Assembly (NCBI RefSeq): GCF_964273065.1
Contig: NZ_OZ186815.1
Location: forward strand, 4,836,001 to 4,900,000
Direction: 5' to 3'
DNA length: 64,000 bases
Origin: Nocardiopsis dassonvillei_B
GTDB taxonomy: Bacteria; Actinomycetota; Actinomycetes; Streptosporangiales; Streptosporangiaceae
The notes below the pieces were generated by a model that saw only the letters and a list, made by a program, of their open reading frames with translations, had not been told where the DNA came from and did no database searches. Positions 36,399-44,613 of the stretch are shown one piece after another (within the stretch, counting starts at the first letter, position 1; every line of letters begins with the position of its first letter). The translations under genes were made by a program, and so were the position numbers.

Positions 36399-37726
36399 TG
36401 ACGCAGCGGCAGACCGAAGGGCCGCCCCCGCGGCGGCCGATGGGCCCCGAGGGGGGCGCGCTCAGCCACCAGCGCCCGCGCGGGCCGATCTGGCGGACCT
36501 CCCGCCCGGCGCGCGCCCTGCTGGTGGCGGCGGTGGGCGCGGCCTCGCTGGCCTCCCTGCTGTGGACGTCGGCCACGGGGTTCGTCGAACCCTACGTGGC
36601 CCTCTCCTTCTGCCTGGTCATCGCGGTCGGCGAGCTGGTGCGGATCACACTGCCGGGCCACCGGGAGGTCGCACCGATCGCCTCCGCGGGGGCCGTCGGC
36701 TACGCCTTCCTGCTGAGCCTGGGGGAGGGGCCCTCGGCCCACTCGGCCTGGCAGGTACTGGCGGTCGTCGCCTGCGGTGTGGCGGTGGGGGAGCTGCCGC
36801 ACGTCGCGGTGGGCCGCGCCCCCCGGGTGGAGGACGTCGCCCGCCGGGTGCTCTGCGTGGGGCTGCTGGCCGTCGTCTTCCGACCCCTCGCCGAACACCT
36901 GGAGCTGTCGGGGCCCTCGGTGACGGCGACCCTGCTCATGTTCACGCTGGTGCTGACCGTGTGGACCGTGGACGCCCTGCTGGCCGCCGTGCTGCGCGCC
37001 GAGCGGCTGCGCACCCGGCTGCGGGTCGCGGCCCGTGACGAGATGCGCGCCCAGTTCGCCTCGGGCATGGCCATCGGCTCCAGCGGTGTGCTCATCGCGC
37101 TGGCCTGCACCGTCACCGGCCTGGCCGGGCTGCTGGTGTTCAGCGCCCCGCTGCTGGTCGCCCAGGTGGCCTTCCGCAGGCACGCCGAGGTGCGGCGCAC
37201 CTACCTGGAGACCGTGCGCGCGCTGTCGCGGGTCACCGAGGTCGGCGGATACGTCGAGAACGGGCACTCGCGCCGGGTCAGCCACCTGTCCCACCTGGTC
37301 GGCTGCGAGCTGGGCCTGGCCGAGGCGGACCTGCTGGAGCTGGAGTACGCGGCCCTGATGCACGACATCGGCCAGCTGTCGCTGCGCGAGCCCATCGCGG
37401 GCGGGGCGACCGTGCTGGCCTCCCCCCGCGAGCAGCGGCGCATCGCCGAACTGGGCGCGGGGATCATCCGGGAGACGGGGGTGCTGGACTCCGTCGCCGA
37501 GATGGTGCGCCGCCAGTGCGAGCCGGTCGGGGGGGACGGCGACAAGGGCGTGCCGCCGCTGGGCAGCCGGATCATCAAGGTGGCCAACGCCTTCGACGAC
37601 CTGGTCGGGGAGAACGGCGATGCCGAGCGCCGGGATGCCGTGCTGGAACGGCTGCGGATGGACGCGGGCACCGAGTACGACCCCCGTGTGGTGGAGGCCC
37701 TGGCCACGGTCCTGGGCCGCGGGTAG
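36398..37726 (+). CDS. Membrane HD-domain protein with degenerate HD-GYP signature
   Basis: 442 residues, a paralogue of the upstream gene in layout: membrane segments near 35-250, then an HD domain. His322-Asp323 (MHDIGQLSL) is kept, but the HHExxDGxGYP signature is replaced by RRQCEPVGGDGDKG (371 onward), so catalysis is doubtful. It overlaps the HD-GYP gene by one base, and the two may form a pair in which this one is the regulatory partner. The frame upstream of ATG 36398 is a shadow of the first gene. Confidence 0.82.
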   Translation: MTQRQTEGPPPRRPMGPEGGALSHQRPRGPIWRTSRPARALLVAAVGAASLASLLWTSATGFVEPYVALSFCLVIAVGELVRITLPGHREVAPIASAGAVGYAFLLSLGEGPSAHSAWQVLAVVACGVAVGELPHVAVGRAPRVEDVARRVLCVGLLAVVFRPLAEHLELSGPSVTATLLMFTLVLTVWTVDALLAAVLRAERLRTRLRVAARDEMRAQFASGMAIGSSGVLIALACTVTGLAGLLVFSAPLLVAQVAFRRHAEVRRTYLETVRALSRVTEVGGYVENGHSRRVSHLSHLVGCELGLAEADLLELEYAALMHDIGQLSLREPIAGGATVLASPREQRRIAELGAGIIRETGVLDSVAEMVRRQCEPVGGDGDKGVPPLGSRIIKVANAFDDLVGENGDAERRDAVLERLRMDAGTEYDPRVVEALATVLGRG

Positions 37727-37795
37727 CCGGCGGGGCCCGGGCGCGGTGCCGGGCCCCGTGCGGCGCGTCCGGCCGGGCCGGGGGGAGGCCCGCCG

Positions 37796-37979
37796 CTGGT
37801 GCGTGTTTTTTTGGACCTCGGCTCCGCTCCGGTCCGCGTTCGGCGCCCCCGGAGGGCGGGAACCCTCGGCCCCACGGGGACATCCCCGTTCCCGGGACAT
37901 CCCCTCCGGGCCTGCAGAACCCCGCCGGCGCCTCACACACCCCCGCGGAACAGGACGGCACTCGAAAAACAGGCCCTAG
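37796..37979 (-). repeat. Dispersed inverted-repeat element, copy A
   Basis: 184 bp, in minus orientation relative to copies B (40361-40536) and C (56906-57091). The right end on the plus strand carries CTAG at 37976-37979 and the terminal repeat with AAAAAC; the left end starts CTGG and has TTTTTTT at 37805-37812. CTAG provides the TAG stop codon of dasR. It lies between convergent genes. Internal sequence (GCGCCGGCGGGG, GGGGCCGAGGGTTCCCGCC) is closely shared with the other copies. Confidence 0.9.
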
Positions 37980-38716
37980 TCCGTGGGGGGACGCAGGCGG
38001 GTGACGAACTTGTAGCGGTCGCCGCGGTACAGCGAGCGAACCCACTCCACCGGGTGGCCCTCCCGGTCGAAGCTGTGCTGGCAGTGCAGCACCAGCGGCA
38101 GGCCCACGTCCACCCCGAGCAGCCTGGCCTCGTTGGGGGTCGCCAGGACCGTCTCGATGGACGCCTCCGCCTCGGCCAGCGAGACGTCGTAGGCGCTCGC
38201 CAGCGCCTCGTACAGGGAGGCGTAGCGGTCCAGCTGGCGGCGCAGGCCGGGGAAGCGCCGGGCCGCCAGGTGCGCGGTCTCCACGGCCATCGGCTCGCCG
38301 TTGGCCAGCCGCAGCCGCTCGATGCGCAGCACCCGCCCGCCGGAGCGGATCGCCAGCAGCTCGGCGAGCTGGTCGTCGGCGTTGATGTAGCTCACGTCGA
38401 GGATGCGGGTGGCCGGGTGCAGCCCGTGCGAGCGCATCTCCTGGGTGTAGCTGGTGAGCTGGAGCACCTGGGCGACCTTGGGCTTGGCCACGAACGTGCC
38501 CTTGCCCTGGATGCGCAGCAGGCGCCCCTCCACGACCATCTCGGTGAGCGCCTGCCGGACCGTGGTCCGCGAGGTCCCGAACTGGGTGGCCAGGGAGCGC
38601 TCCGGCGGTACCGGGTTGCCCGCGGGCATCGCCTCGATCAGCTCCAGGAGCTGCTTCTTCACCTGGTAGTACTTCGGCACCCGGGGGTTGCCGTCCAGTG
38701 TGCCCTGCCCGGTCAT
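37976..38716 (-). CDS. dasR: GntR/HutC family regulator DasR
   Basis: 246 residues. The N-terminal winged helix (about 13-80, RVPKYYQVKKQLLELI ... SRTTVRQALTEMVVEGRLLRIQGKGTFVAKPKV) and UTRA ligand domain (about 90-240, ending EWVRSLYRGDRYKFVTRL) match streptomycete DasR almost throughout. DasR represses chitin and N-acetylglucosamine genes until glucosamine-6-phosphate binds. GGAGGAG is 4 nt from ATG 38716. A dre-like site lies upstream. The stop codon is inside the CTAG end of repeat A. Confidence 0.92.
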   Translation of the reverse strand: MTGQGTLDGNPRVPKYYQVKKQLLELIEAMPAGNPVPPERSLATQFGTSRTTVRQALTEMVVEGRLLRIQGKGTFVAKPKVAQVLQLTSYTQEMRSHGLHPATRILDVSYINADDQLAELLAIRSGGRVLRIERLRLANGEPMAVETAHLAARRFPGLRRQLDRYASLYEALASAYDVSLAEAEASIETVLATPNEARLLGVDVGLPLVLHCQHSFDREGHPVEWVRSLYRGDRYKFVTRLRPPTD

Positions 38717-38746
38717 CAGTCTCCTCCGCGTTCGACCGCGCCCGGA

Positions 38747-38766
38747 ATTGGTGTGGACCACTGGTC
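38747..38766. promoter_or_regulatory. DasR operator (dre site), autoregulatory candidate
   Basis: ATTGGTGTGGACCACT at 38747-38762 agrees with the dre consensus ACTGGTCTAGACCACT at 13 of 16 positions, and it overlaps a second half-site forming the palindrome GACCACTGGTC (38756-38766). It lies between dasR and the divergent histidine kinase gene. Confidence 0.7.
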
Positions 38767-38779
38767 GAGCGCGTACCTC

Positions 38780-38808
38780 TTGAGTATGCACGCCTTCATG
38801 GGATGATT
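38780..38808 (+). promoter_or_regulatory. Promoter of the histidine kinase gene
   Basis: TTGAGT (38780-38785) and ATGATT (38803-38808) with a 17-nt spacer predict a start at the GTG 38814, which has no Shine-Dalgarno; the transcript is probably leaderless. Confidence 0.55.
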
Positions 38809-38813
38809 TGTGA

Positions 38814-40364
38814 GTGCCTCACCTCAGTGATCTCATCAGGCGTCACACGTCTCTCAAGCAGGCCGACCTGGAGTGGATCCACTCCCTCGTCTCCGACTGG
38901 CAGCTGCTGGCCGACCTCTCCTTCGCAGACCTGGTGCTCTGGGTGCGGCTGCGCGAGGACGACGGCTGGGTGGCCGTCGCGCAGATGCGCCCCACCACGG
39001 GCCCCACGGCGTTCCAGGACGACCTGGTCGAGACCGTCCTCTACGACGATATGACGGACGTCACATCACGTACCGCCCCCCGGGTGGTGGGCCGACGGGC
39101 GCTCATCGACCGGGCCTGGCAGGAGGGCCGCATCTGCCGGGACGGCGACCCGGACTGGTCGGGCGGGGTGCCGGTGCGGGAGGAGACCATTCCGGTGCGC
39201 CGGCAGGGCAACCTCATCGCGGTCATCCAGCGCAGCACCAACCTCAGCTCGGCCCGCACCCCCAGCCGCCTGGAGCTGACCTACCTCCAGAGCGCGGGGG
39301 ACCTGGCGCAGATGATCGCCGAGGGCGTCTTCCCGTTCATCGACCAGGGGCCGCTGATGGTGCGCTCGCCCCGGGTCGGGGACGGCCTGCTGCGCCTGGA
39401 CCAGAACGGCGAGGTCGTCTACGCCAGCCCCAACGCCCTGTCGGCCTACCGGCGGCTGGGGCTCGCCGCCGACCTGGTGGGCGCCCGCCTGGACCGCATC
39501 ACCCTGGAGCTGGCGGCGCCGGGGGAGGCCCGCGACGAGAACCTCACCTACACGGCGGGCGGCCGGGCGCCGCAGGAGGCCGAGGTGGAGGCGCGCGGCG
39601 TCACCGTGCAGCTGCGCGCGATCCCGCTCATCATCGACAAGGTGCGCATCGGCGCCCTGGTCATGGTCCGCGACGTCACCGAGCTGCGCCGCCGCGAGCG
39701 CGAGCTGATGACCAAGGACGCCACCATCCGGGAGATCCACCACCGGGTCAAGAACAACCTGCAGACGGTGGCGGCACTGCTCCGGCTCCAGGCGCGGCGG
39801 CTGGACGTGCCCGAGGCGCGGGCGGCGCTGGACGAGGCGGTCGGCCGGGTCGGGTCCATCGCGATCGTCCACGAGATGCTGTCGCACACCCCCGACGAGG
39901 TCGTGGACTTCGACGACATCGCCGACCGGGTCATCCAGATGGCGGCGGAGGTCTCCTCCACGTCCTCGGGCAACACCGTGGTGCCGCGCCGGGTGGGCGG
40001 GTTCGGCCTGCTCAACGCCCTGGTGGCGACGCCGCTGTCGATGGTGCTGGCGGAGCTGGTGCAGAACGCGGTGGAGCACGGCCTGGGGCAGGGGCCGGGG
40101 TCGATCGAGGTGCGGGTGCGCAGGTTCGAGGGCGGCCCCGGGTACACCGGGGCGGGCAGCCTGGAGCTGGCCGTCTCCGACGACGGCGGGGGCCTGCCGG
40201 AGGACTTCGACCTGGAGGGGACCACGAGCCTGGGTCTGCAGATCGTGCGGACCCTCATCGTGGGGGAGCTCGGGGGGACTCTGGCGATCGAACCCAAGGA
40301 GAGCGGCGGGACCGAGGTGGCGATCACCCTGCCGCTGGACCGGGAAGAGGCGTCACTGCCCTAG
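38814..40364 (+). CDS. pdtaS: PdtaS-type sensor histidine kinase
   Basis: 516 residues, soluble: an N-terminal GAF-like domain (about 20-165), a PAS domain (about 190-300), a HisKA_2 H-box (EIHHRVKNNLQTVAALLRLQARR, phosphorylated His309 or His310) and an HATPase domain (about 385-505, with LVQNAVEHG and SDDGGGLPEDF). It matches mycobacterial PdtaS, which signals to the antiterminator PdtaR. No response regulator is adjacent. GTG 38814 appears leaderless. Its TAG stop is the CTAG end of repeat B. Confidence 0.93.
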   Translation: MPHLSDLIRRHTSLKQADLEWIHSLVSDWQLLADLSFADLVLWVRLREDDGWVAVAQMRPTTGPTAFQDDLVETVLYDDMTDVTSRTAPRVVGRRALIDRAWQEGRICRDGDPDWSGGVPVREETIPVRRQGNLIAVIQRSTNLSSARTPSRLELTYLQSAGDLAQMIAEGVFPFIDQGPLMVRSPRVGDGLLRLDQNGEVVYASPNALSAYRRLGLAADLVGARLDRITLELAAPGEARDENLTYTAGGRAPQEAEVEARGVTVQLRAIPLIIDKVRIGALVMVRDVTELRRRERELMTKDATIREIHHRVKNNLQTVAALLRLQARRLDVPEARAALDEAVGRVGSIAIVHEMLSHTPDEVVDFDDIADRVIQMAAEVSSTSSGNTVVPRRVGGFGLLNALVATPLSMVLAELVQNAVEHGLGQGPGSIEVRVRRFEGGPGYTGAGSLELAVSDDGGGLPEDFDLEGTTSLGLQIVRTLIVGELGGTLAIEPKESGGTEVAITLPLDREEASLP

Positions 40365-40536
40365 GGCCTTTTTCGAGTGCCGTCCTGTTCCGCGGGGGTG
40401 TGTGAGGCGCCGGCGGGGTTCTGGGGGCCCGGAGGGGGTGTCCGGGGAACGGGGACGTCCCCGTGGGGCCGAGGGTTCCCGCCCTCCGGGGGCGCCGAAC
40501 GCGAACCGGAGCGGAGGTTCGAAGAACACGGCCTGG
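40361..40536 (+). repeat. Dispersed inverted-repeat element, copy B
   Basis: 176 bp between convergent pdtaS and whiB. It starts CTAGGGCCTTTTTCGAG, whose CTAG makes the stop codon of pdtaS, and ends TCGAAGAACACGGCCTGG. The terminal 18 bp are an imperfect inverted repeat. A perfect ACGGGGACGTCCCCGT palindrome lies near the middle. See copies A and C. Confidence 0.9.
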
Positions 40537-40560
40537 CCGGTCCGGGAAAGGGGGGAGGGG

Positions 40561-40586
40561 CGTCCCCGCTGCGCCGGGCGGGGACG
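40561..40586 (-). terminator. Hairpin downstream of whiB
   Basis: CGTCCCCGC (40561-40569) pairs with GCGGGGACG (40578-40586), about 75 bp beyond the whiB stop; no T-tract. Confidence 0.5.
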
Positions 40587-40662
40587 TACGGGGCGGAGGC
40601 GGGCGGCCGCGACCAGCGGCCGCTCCCGGCCGTTGACCGGGGGGCGGTGCGGGTGCGCCGGG

Positions 40663-40920
40663 TCAGCCCCGTACCATCGAACGGTGGGAGATGCCGCGCC
40701 GCTTCTTGATCAGGCGGCGCTCGTCCTCGCTGGTGCCTCCCCAGACACCGCCGTCCTGGCCGCTCTCCAGCGCCCAGTTCAGGCAGGCGGAGCTGACGGG
40801 GCAGCGGTGGCACACGGCCTTGGCCTCTTCGATCTGCATCAGGGCCGGGCCGAAATTGCCGATGGGGAAGAAGAGTTCGGGGTCTTCGTCACGGCAGGCT
40901 GCTTCATGGCGCCAGTCCAT
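40663..40920 (-). CDS. whiB1: WhiB family iron-sulfur regulator (WhiB1/WblE type)
   Basis: 85 residues. Cys9, Cys37, Cys40 and Cys46 ligate a [4Fe-4S] cluster, followed by the GVWGG turn and a basic tail (RRLIKKRRGISHR) for DNA contact. The N-terminal MDWRHEAACRDEDPELFFPIGN is nearly that of mycobacterial WhiB1 and streptomycete WblE, which bind region 4 of the main sigma factor. ATG 40920 has GAGGAG 8 nt upstream. Upstream (40921-41195) is a promoter-sized gap with no gene. Confidence 0.93.
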   Translation of the reverse strand: MDWRHEAACRDEDPELFFPIGNFGPALMQIEEAKAVCHRCPVSSACLNWALESGQDGGVWGGTSEDERRLIKKRRGISHRSMVRG

Positions 40921-41195
40921 GCGGTCCACTCCTCATGTCGAGGTCCGGGGGCTTGTGAAGATTTTCACGAACACTGCGCGGCGGGCGCCCGGTGGATGGG
41001 TCCCACCGGTGGGTCCGGGCCGCGGGTTCACCCCGCCGCCACATGGGAAACGCCCGAATTAACTCGCCCGTAACTCGCGGCGATATCTCGAGCGTGGCAG
41101 GCCTGAACCCGGCGTGCAAGAGCCCCCGGGGTCAAAGGTCCCGTATGGCATGTCGCATGCGTCACAGTGCCGATGAATGGCGACCGCACCGACAA

Positions 41196-42128
41196 TTAAC
41201 AGACGATTCGTAATGCCTTCGGTACGGAATGGAAGTTGACCTCTTCCCGCTCCCCGAGGTACTCGCCATCGATTTGGAACGCCCTCGGGTGGGACGACGT
41301 GATCCGCAGAGTCTCCTGATCGTGCCAGGTCAGATAGCCGTCGCCGTGCGCCGGAAGCCCTTTGGGGAAGAACATCTGGGAAAGGATCCAGCCGGTGAGC
41401 GCGTGCCCCGCCTGGGTCAGCGCGAAAGCGTCCAACCCCAGCTCGAAACGGGAGGCGGCGGTCGGCTGGAGCGGCAGGGCGCCCGCGTAAGTCCACGGCG
41501 TGGTGTTGGTGACGAGAGCGAAATAGACGTCGTTCACCCCGCCCTCGCGGGTCTGCACGCCCAGTGACGGATCGCGGATATCCCCGCCGAAGAACAGCTT
41601 GACCGCGACCTCCGCGTACAGCGCCGGGGTCGCCTTGCGCCCGTTCGCCCGCTCGTGCTCCACCCGCTGGACCACGTCCGCGTCCCAGCCGAACCCGGCA
41701 CAGAACGTGAAGTAGCGGTCGTCCTGGTCGCTGGTGATCCGCCCCAGGTTGATCTCGCGCTCCCGGCCCGCCCGCAGCGCCTCCAGGATCGTCCCGGTGG
41801 CCTCCACCGGGTCGCCCGAGACCCCCAGGGCGCGGATGAAGACGTTGGCGCTGCCGCCGGGGATCACCGCGTAGCGGGGCCGTTTCAGCTCCGCGGGAGT
41901 GGCCAGCAGGCCGTTGACGACCTCGTTGACGGTGCCGTCGCCGCCCAGGCTCACCACCAGGTCGTACCCGTCGGCGGCCGCCTTGCGGGACAGCTCGACC
42001 GCGTGGTCGCGGTACTCGGTCTCGGCGACGGTGACGTCCAACTCCGACGCCAGGGCGCCCAGGATCACCTCGCGGGTCCGCGATGTGGTCGTGGTCGCCT
42101 GGGGGTTCACGATGAAAAGGGCGCGCAC
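41196..42128 (-). CDS. Diacylglycerol kinase family lipid kinase
   Basis: 310 residues. The nucleotide-binding loop SLGGDGTVNEVVNGLL (about 60-75) and IPGGSANVFIRALG mark the DAGK/NAD-kinase-like catalytic domain; the C-terminal domain includes HPRAFQIDGEYLGER. Actinobacterial members phosphorylate diacylglycerol or related lipids at the membrane. GTG 42128 has no Shine-Dalgarno, but TACACT at 42135-42140 (minus strand) is 6 nt upstream, so it is probably leaderless. Confidence 0.88.
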   Translation of the reverse strand: MRALFIVNPQATTTTSRTREVILGALASELDVTVAETEYRDHAVELSRKAAADGYDLVVSLGGDGTVNEVVNGLLATPAELKRPRYAVIPGGSANVFIRALGVSGDPVEATGTILEALRAGREREINLGRITSDQDDRYFTFCAGFGWDADVVQRVEHERANGRKATPALYAEVAVKLFFGGDIRDPSLGVQTREGGVNDVYFALVTNTTPWTYAGALPLQPTAASRFELGLDAFALTQAGHALTGWILSQMFFPKGLPAHGDGYLTWHDQETLRITSSHPRAFQIDGEYLGEREEVNFHSVPKALRIVC

Positions 42129-42274
42129 ACGGCCAGTGTAGGCCCACGGGGGGCGGACCCGGGGTCGGCACCGCCCGAGGGGCGCCGAGCACGCCGGTGC
42201 GGGGGTGCTGCGGCCGGAGGCCGTCCGCCCGGGGTGGTGGGGGACGGCGGGCGATACGGGGATAGGCTCGGTGC

Positions 42275-42688
42275 GTGTCTTCCGAGGTCTCTCACCGCCC
42301 GTTCACCGTCGTCGTCGCGGCAGCGCTGGAAGCGCTGGTCGGGGCGGCCGCCGGCATCGGCGGGCTCTACAGCATGTTCACCGTGGTCACCGGGCGCACC
42401 GGCGAACTGGACAGCGCCCTGCCCCTCACCGTCATCGGACTGGGCGTGGCGGCGCTGCTGGTCTTCGTCGCCCAGGGCCTGTGGCGGCTCAGGGACTGGG
42501 CGCGCACGCCGGTCTTCGTCACGCAGCTCTTCCTCGGCGTGGTGGCGTACTACATGTTCACCAGCGGGCAGTACCTGATCGGCGGCGTGCTGGTGGCCGT
42601 GGCCGTGACCGCCTCCGCCGCGGTGCTCTCGCCTCCGACGACCGCGGCCCTGTTCCCCGATGACCCGGGAGAGAAGAAGGGCCGGTGA
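42275..42688 (+). CDS. Small polytopic membrane protein
   Basis: 137 residues with four membrane segments (about 10-35, 48-70, 78-98, 101-120) and a charged tail. No family recognised; similar small proteins are common in actinomycetes. GTG 42275 follows TAGGCT (42263-42268) by 6 nt with no ribosome site, again leaderless-like. It converges on the sigma factor gene, with 20 bp between them. Confidence 0.68.
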   Translation: MSSEVSHRPFTVVVAAALEALVGAAAGIGGLYSMFTVVTGRTGELDSALPLTVIGLGVAALLVFVAQGLWRLRDWARTPVFVTQLFLGVVAYYMFTSGQYLIGGVLVAVAVTASAAVLSPPTTAALFPDDPGEKKGR

Positions 42689-42708
42689 GCCGCGGCCGTC
42701 GGCGCGCG

Positions 42709-43512
42709 TCAGTCGTCGGTGGTCAGGGCCTGCCGGAGCTGGGCCAGGGTGCGTGCGAGCAGGCGCGACACGTGCATCTGTGAGATGCCGAGCTCCTGGG
42801 CGATCTGCGACTGGGTCATGTTCCCGAAGAACCGCAGCAGCAGGATCCGCTTCTCCCGGGGCGGCAGCTGCTCCAGGAGCGGTTTGAGGGACTCGCGGTA
42901 CTCCACGCCCTCCAGGGACTCGTCCACGATCCCCAGGGAGTCGGCCACCGCGGGCGCGTCCTCGTCCCCGCTGTCCGGAGCGTCCAGTGACACCGTCGAG
43001 TAGGCGTTGGCGGACTCCAGGCCCTCCAGCACCTCCTCCTCGGTCATCTGCAGGTGCGCCGCGAGCTCGGCGACCGTCGGCGAGCGCCCCTCGCGCTGCG
43101 ACAGGTCGCTGACGGCCTTGGTCAGTGAGAGCTTCAGCTCCTGGAGGCGCCGGGGGACCCGGACGGCCCACCCCTTGTCCCGGAAGTGACGCTTGATCTC
43201 ACCGACGATCGTGGGCGTGGCGTAGGTGGAGAACTCCACCCCGCGCTCCAGGTCGAACCGGTCGATCGACTTGATGAGCCCGATCGTGGCGACCTGGGTG
43301 AGGTCGTCCAGCCATTCCCCCCTGTTGCGGAACCGGCGGGCCAGGTACTCCACCAGCGGGAGGTGGAGTTCCACCAGCTCGTCGCGGATCCTGCGCCGCT
43401 CCTCGGAGTCGGCCTCCAGTTCGTTGAGGCGTTCGAACAGCGCTCTCGCGCGCGCCCGGTCGGGCACCGCGTGCTCGGTCTTCGCGGTCAGAGCGGGCCC
43501 CCTTTCGCTCAC
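42709..43512 (-). CDS. SigB/SigF family stress sigma factor
   Basis: 267 residues with all of regions 2 (LVEYLARRFRNRGEWLDDLTQVATIGLIKSIDRFD), 3 (WAVRVPRRLQELKLSLTKAVSDLSQREGRSPT) and 4 (LPPREKRILLLRFFGNMTQSQIAQELGISQMHVSRLLAR). This is the general-stress and differentiation type of sigma factor, held in check by an anti-sigma kinase. GTG 43512 overlaps the anti-sigma stop codon by 4 bp (GTGA). No anti-anti-sigma gene is adjacent. Confidence 0.92.
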   Translation of the reverse strand: MSERGPALTAKTEHAVPDRARARALFERLNELEADSEERRRIRDELVELHLPLVEYLARRFRNRGEWLDDLTQVATIGLIKSIDRFDLERGVEFSTYATPTIVGEIKRHFRDKGWAVRVPRRLQELKLSLTKAVSDLSQREGRSPTVAELAAHLQMTEEEVLEGLESANAYSTVSLDAPDSGDEDAPAVADSLGIVDESLEGVEYRESLKPLLEQLPPREKRILLLRFFGNMTQSQIAQELGISQMHVSRLLARTLAQLRQALTTDD

Positions 43513-43934
43513 GCCGGCTCCAAGGTGCCGCGGCGTTTGTACAGGACGATGGAGACACGGTCGTCGGAGCCGACCACGGCGTCGACCTCTCCGGCCAGGG
43601 CGGACAGCACCGTCCAGGCGAAGGTGTCGCGTGCGGGCAGCCGGCCGTCGGCGGTGAGCACCGAGACGGAGATGCGCATCCCGTCCGCGGTGAGCTCGAA
43701 CTCGGTGGTCAGTTCCGTGCCGGGCAGCGCCTGGGAGAGGAGCATCGCGCAGGCCTCGTCGACACCGATCCTCAGATCCTCGATCTCGTCGAGGGTGAAG
43801 TCGAGCCGGGCGGCCAGGCCCGCCGTCGCCGTGCGCAGGACGGACAGGTATGCACTGTCCGCAGGCATGTTGACGGTGACAGCGTCGCGTACACCGGTGG
43901 CGTCGGCCATGGGCACAGCGGTTTCTTCGGTCAC
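43509..43934 (-). CDS. RsbW-like anti-sigma factor (HATPase serine kinase)
   Basis: 141 residues of the GHKL ATPase fold: ADSAYLSVLRTATAGLAARLDFTLDEIEDLRIGVDEACAMLL contains the N-box (IGVDEACA), and the rest is the short beta-sheet of RsbW/SpoIIAB proteins. It should bind and inhibit the sigma factor encoded just downstream. GTG 43934 has AAGGAGG about 4 nt upstream; ATG 43910 would lack a ribosome site. Confidence 0.9.
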   Translation of the reverse strand: MTEETAVPMADATGVRDAVTVNMPADSAYLSVLRTATAGLAARLDFTLDEIEDLRIGVDEACAMLLSQALPGTELTTEFELTADGMRISVSVLTADGRLPARDTFAWTVLSALAGEVDAVVGSDDRVSIVLYKRRGTLEPA

Positions 43935-43984
43935 GTCCCTCCTTCGGGGGGCGAGGTTGCCGCTTGAATGCAATGTATCTCGTT

Positions 43985-44011
43985 TCACCCTGCCACTGAC
44001 GCAGGGAGAAC
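43985..44011 (-). promoter_or_regulatory. SigB/F-type promoter of the anti-sigma/sigma operon (candidate)
   Basis: On the minus strand GTTCT (44011-44007), a 16-nt spacer and GGGTGA (43990-43985) resemble the GTTT-N15-GGGTAT consensus of SigB-type sigma factors, about 50 bp before the anti-sigma start. It would make the operon autoregulated. Confidence 0.35.
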
Positions 44012-44058
44012 GGATCGTGTCCGCGCGATCGGGCCGAACCCGAGACGAACGGTCGTGA

Positions 44059-44550
44059 TCAGGGGGCCCGGGAGCCCAGAGCGGTCAGGGCTTCGCCGTC
44101 CAGGCGGCGTACCGTCCACTCGCTCATGGGGCGCGACCCGAGCGCCTCGTAGAAGCGGATGGACGGCTCGTTCCAGTCGAGCACGGACCACTCCAGCCGG
44201 GTGTAGTCCCGCTCCACGCAGATCCGTGCCAGGGTGCGCAGCAGCGCCAGCCCGTGCCCGCCGCCGCGCGCCTGCGGGCGCACGTAGAGGTCCTCCAGGT
44301 GGATCCCGTGCCGGCCGGTCCAGGTGGAGTAGTTGAGGAACCACACCGAGAACCCGACGGTGACGGGCTCCCCCTCCGGCCCGGGGGCCTCGGCGATGTG
44401 CGAGAACACCTTCGGCTCGGGTCCGAAGAGCGCGGCGCGCAGGTCGTCCTCGGTGGCGACCGCCGCGTCCGGCTCCTTCTCGTACTCGGCGAGCTCCCGG
44501 ATCATGGCGAGGATCTCGGGCAGGTCGTCCGGCACGGCGGGACGGATCAT
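44059..44550 (-). CDS. GNAT family N-acetyltransferase (SSAT-like)
   Basis: 163 residues. The acetyl-CoA loop is VRPQARGGGHGLALLRTLA, with LEDLYV before it and VLDWNEPSIRFYEALG after it, the classic order of GNAT motifs. MIRPAVPDDLPEILAMIRELAEYEK at the start is close to spermidine/spermine acetyltransferase-like proteins (SAT2 type). The substrate is not certain. ATG 44550, with GAGG upstream. The methyltransferase gene upstream ends 63 bp away. Confidence 0.88.
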   Translation of the reverse strand: MIRPAVPDDLPEILAMIRELAEYEKEPDAAVATEDDLRAALFGPEPKVFSHIAEAPGPEGEPVTVGFSVWFLNYSTWTGRHGIHLEDLYVRPQARGGGHGLALLRTLARICVERDYTRLEWSVLDWNEPSIRFYEALGSRPMSEWTVRRLDGEALTALGSRAP

Positions 44551-44613
44551 CGTGCACCTCGGGCTGCGGGAGGGGACAGGGCCTTTTCCAGCCTACGTGC
44601 ACACCGGAGGGCG

